Source: Proteiniphilum sp. (GTDB lineage: Bacteria > Bacteroidota > Bacteroidia > Bacteroidales > Dysgonomonadaceae). From it: 6,071 nt of DNA. The notes under the pieces are model-generated. The model ran no database searches, was not told the origin of the DNA, and saw only the letters and a program-made list of their open reading frames with translations. The stretch spans positions 1 to 6,071 of the forward strand of contig JAAYFB010000180.1 in assembly GCA_012728465.1 (NCBI GenBank), given 5' to 3'. A program made the translations under genes and the position numbers. The number at the start of each line of letters is the position of its first letter. The stretch's first letter is position 1. Below are positions 5,831-6,071 of the stretch, one piece after another.

Positions 5831-5926
5831 AGCTCACATTTTCTCATAATGTTAAACCAATAAATGTACCCAATAGTCAATTTATCAGCAGTTTGTCAAA
5901 ATCGAGCCGTGGTTTTTAATCTTTGA

Positions 5927-5953
5927 TCACATATGTCAGTTTTGCATATGTGA
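5927..5953. repeat. Inverted repeat at the right end of the array
   Basis: TCACATATG (5927-5935) and CATATGTGA (5945-5953) are perfect 9-bp arms with a 9-base spacer. The right arm coincides with the last recognisable array site (centre 5947.5) and overlaps a DnaA-box-like TTTTTCACA on the minus strand (5949-5957). An A run follows on the plus strand, so it would act as a terminator, if at all, only for leftward transcripts, where the T run precedes the stem and does not fit. Confidence 0.45.
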
Positions 5954-5955
5954 AA

Positions 5956-6071
5956 AAATTAACTCTCTTTTGAAGAACTTAAAAACTCAACTTTCTCAAC
6001 ATGCAATGGAGAGAAAAGAATTAATACGATGCTAAGTATTTCTGTGCTATACATACTGTAAAGTTATGGAT
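5956..6071. other. Non-coding tail of the window
   Basis: The last 116 bases are AT-rich and show no clear gene, promoter or hairpin. An ATG at 6066-6068 could begin a gene continuing past the edge, but only two codons are visible and no full TAnnTTTG box precedes it. Confidence 0.3.

Larger units (their letters stand above)
5354..5955. repeat. Phased array of degenerate palindromes with 42-bp periodicity
   Basis: The core is a palindrome, consensus AAACACAWWTGTGTTT. Clear copies: 5354-5369, 5438-5453, 5564-5578 (variant AATACAACTTGTATT), 5605-5620, 5647-5662, 5773-5788 and 5815-5830. Their centres are 84, 125.5, 41.5, 42, 126 and 42 bases apart, all multiples of 42. Weaker copies fill empty grid positions: 5396-5411 and 5731-5746 (each matching the core or its closest copy at about 11 of 16 positions), 5523-5538, 5856-5871, 5899-5914 and about 5940-5955 (CATATGTG intact). 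Grid positions near 5487 and 5696 are nearly lost, but share a G-rich/A-rich upstream segment (GCTGAAAATATAG, GTTAAAAATAAAG) at the same offset. Three copies have a common right flank: TGTGTTTGGTCACACTTTTT, TGTGTTTGAGCCACATTTTT and TGTGTTTAGCTCACATTTTC. Two have its mirror image on the left. No open frame spans the array. Function is unknown. Confidence 0.85.

Noticed and set aside
5354..5955. CRISPR array
   Set aside because: The repeats are short, degenerate palindromes in mixed orientation, with spacers that resemble one another and no cas genes nearby.
6066..6071. Start of a new plus-strand gene at the window edge
   Set aside because: Only two codons are visible and no full promoter box precedes the ATG.

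Overview
The window looks like chromosome from a member of the Bacteroidota, most likely Bacteroidales. The DNA is AT-rich. Gene starts lack clear Shine-Dalgarno sequences, and several genes are preceded by the Bacteroidota -7 box TAnnTTTG. One gene encodes a DUF4230 protein, a family I know mainly from this phylum. No mobile-element genes, rRNA, tRNA or CRISPR array are visible.

Layout. Positions 2-169 are the 3' end of an AAA+ Clp ATPase gene (ClpC type), followed by a hairpin terminator that runs into the promoter of the next gene. Positions 294-1088 (+) encode an aspartate-dehydrogenase-family protein. It converges on 1180-2088 (-), a D-2-hydroxyacid-dehydrogenase-like protein, and a shared hairpin separates the two. 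Positions 2393-3121 (+) encode a DsbA/FrnE-like thiol oxidoreductase and 3337-3870 (+) a GNAT acetyltransferase. The latter converges on two minus-strand genes for membrane-anchored proteins: 4447-5055 (DUF4230) and, 39 bases downstream of it, 3889-4407 (unrecognised, two membrane segments). These are mostly single-gene units with their own promoters; I see no clear metabolic pathway joining them. The two dehydrogenase-like genes and the thiol oxidoreductase are redox-related, but that is a loose theme.

The last kilobase (5056-6071) holds no credible gene and is the most unusual part. From about 5354 to 5955 it contains a family of degenerate palindromes with consensus AAACACAWWTGTGTTT. The seven clearest copies have centres at 5361.5, 5445.5, 5571, 5612.5, 5654.5, 5780.5 and 5822.5. 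Every gap between them is a whole multiple of 42 bases to within about half a base (84, 125.5, 41.5, 42, 126, 42). The empty grid positions between them hold weaker versions of the same site. Forty-two base pairs is four turns of B-DNA, so all sites would lie on one face of the helix. A 168-base (4 x 42) higher-order repeat, an inverted pair of units and a perfect 12-bp inverted repeat are superimposed. I do not recognise this array. It could be a decayed tandem repeat, a protein-binding platform (operator, centromere-like or origin-like site), or a cluster of dispersed palindromic elements.
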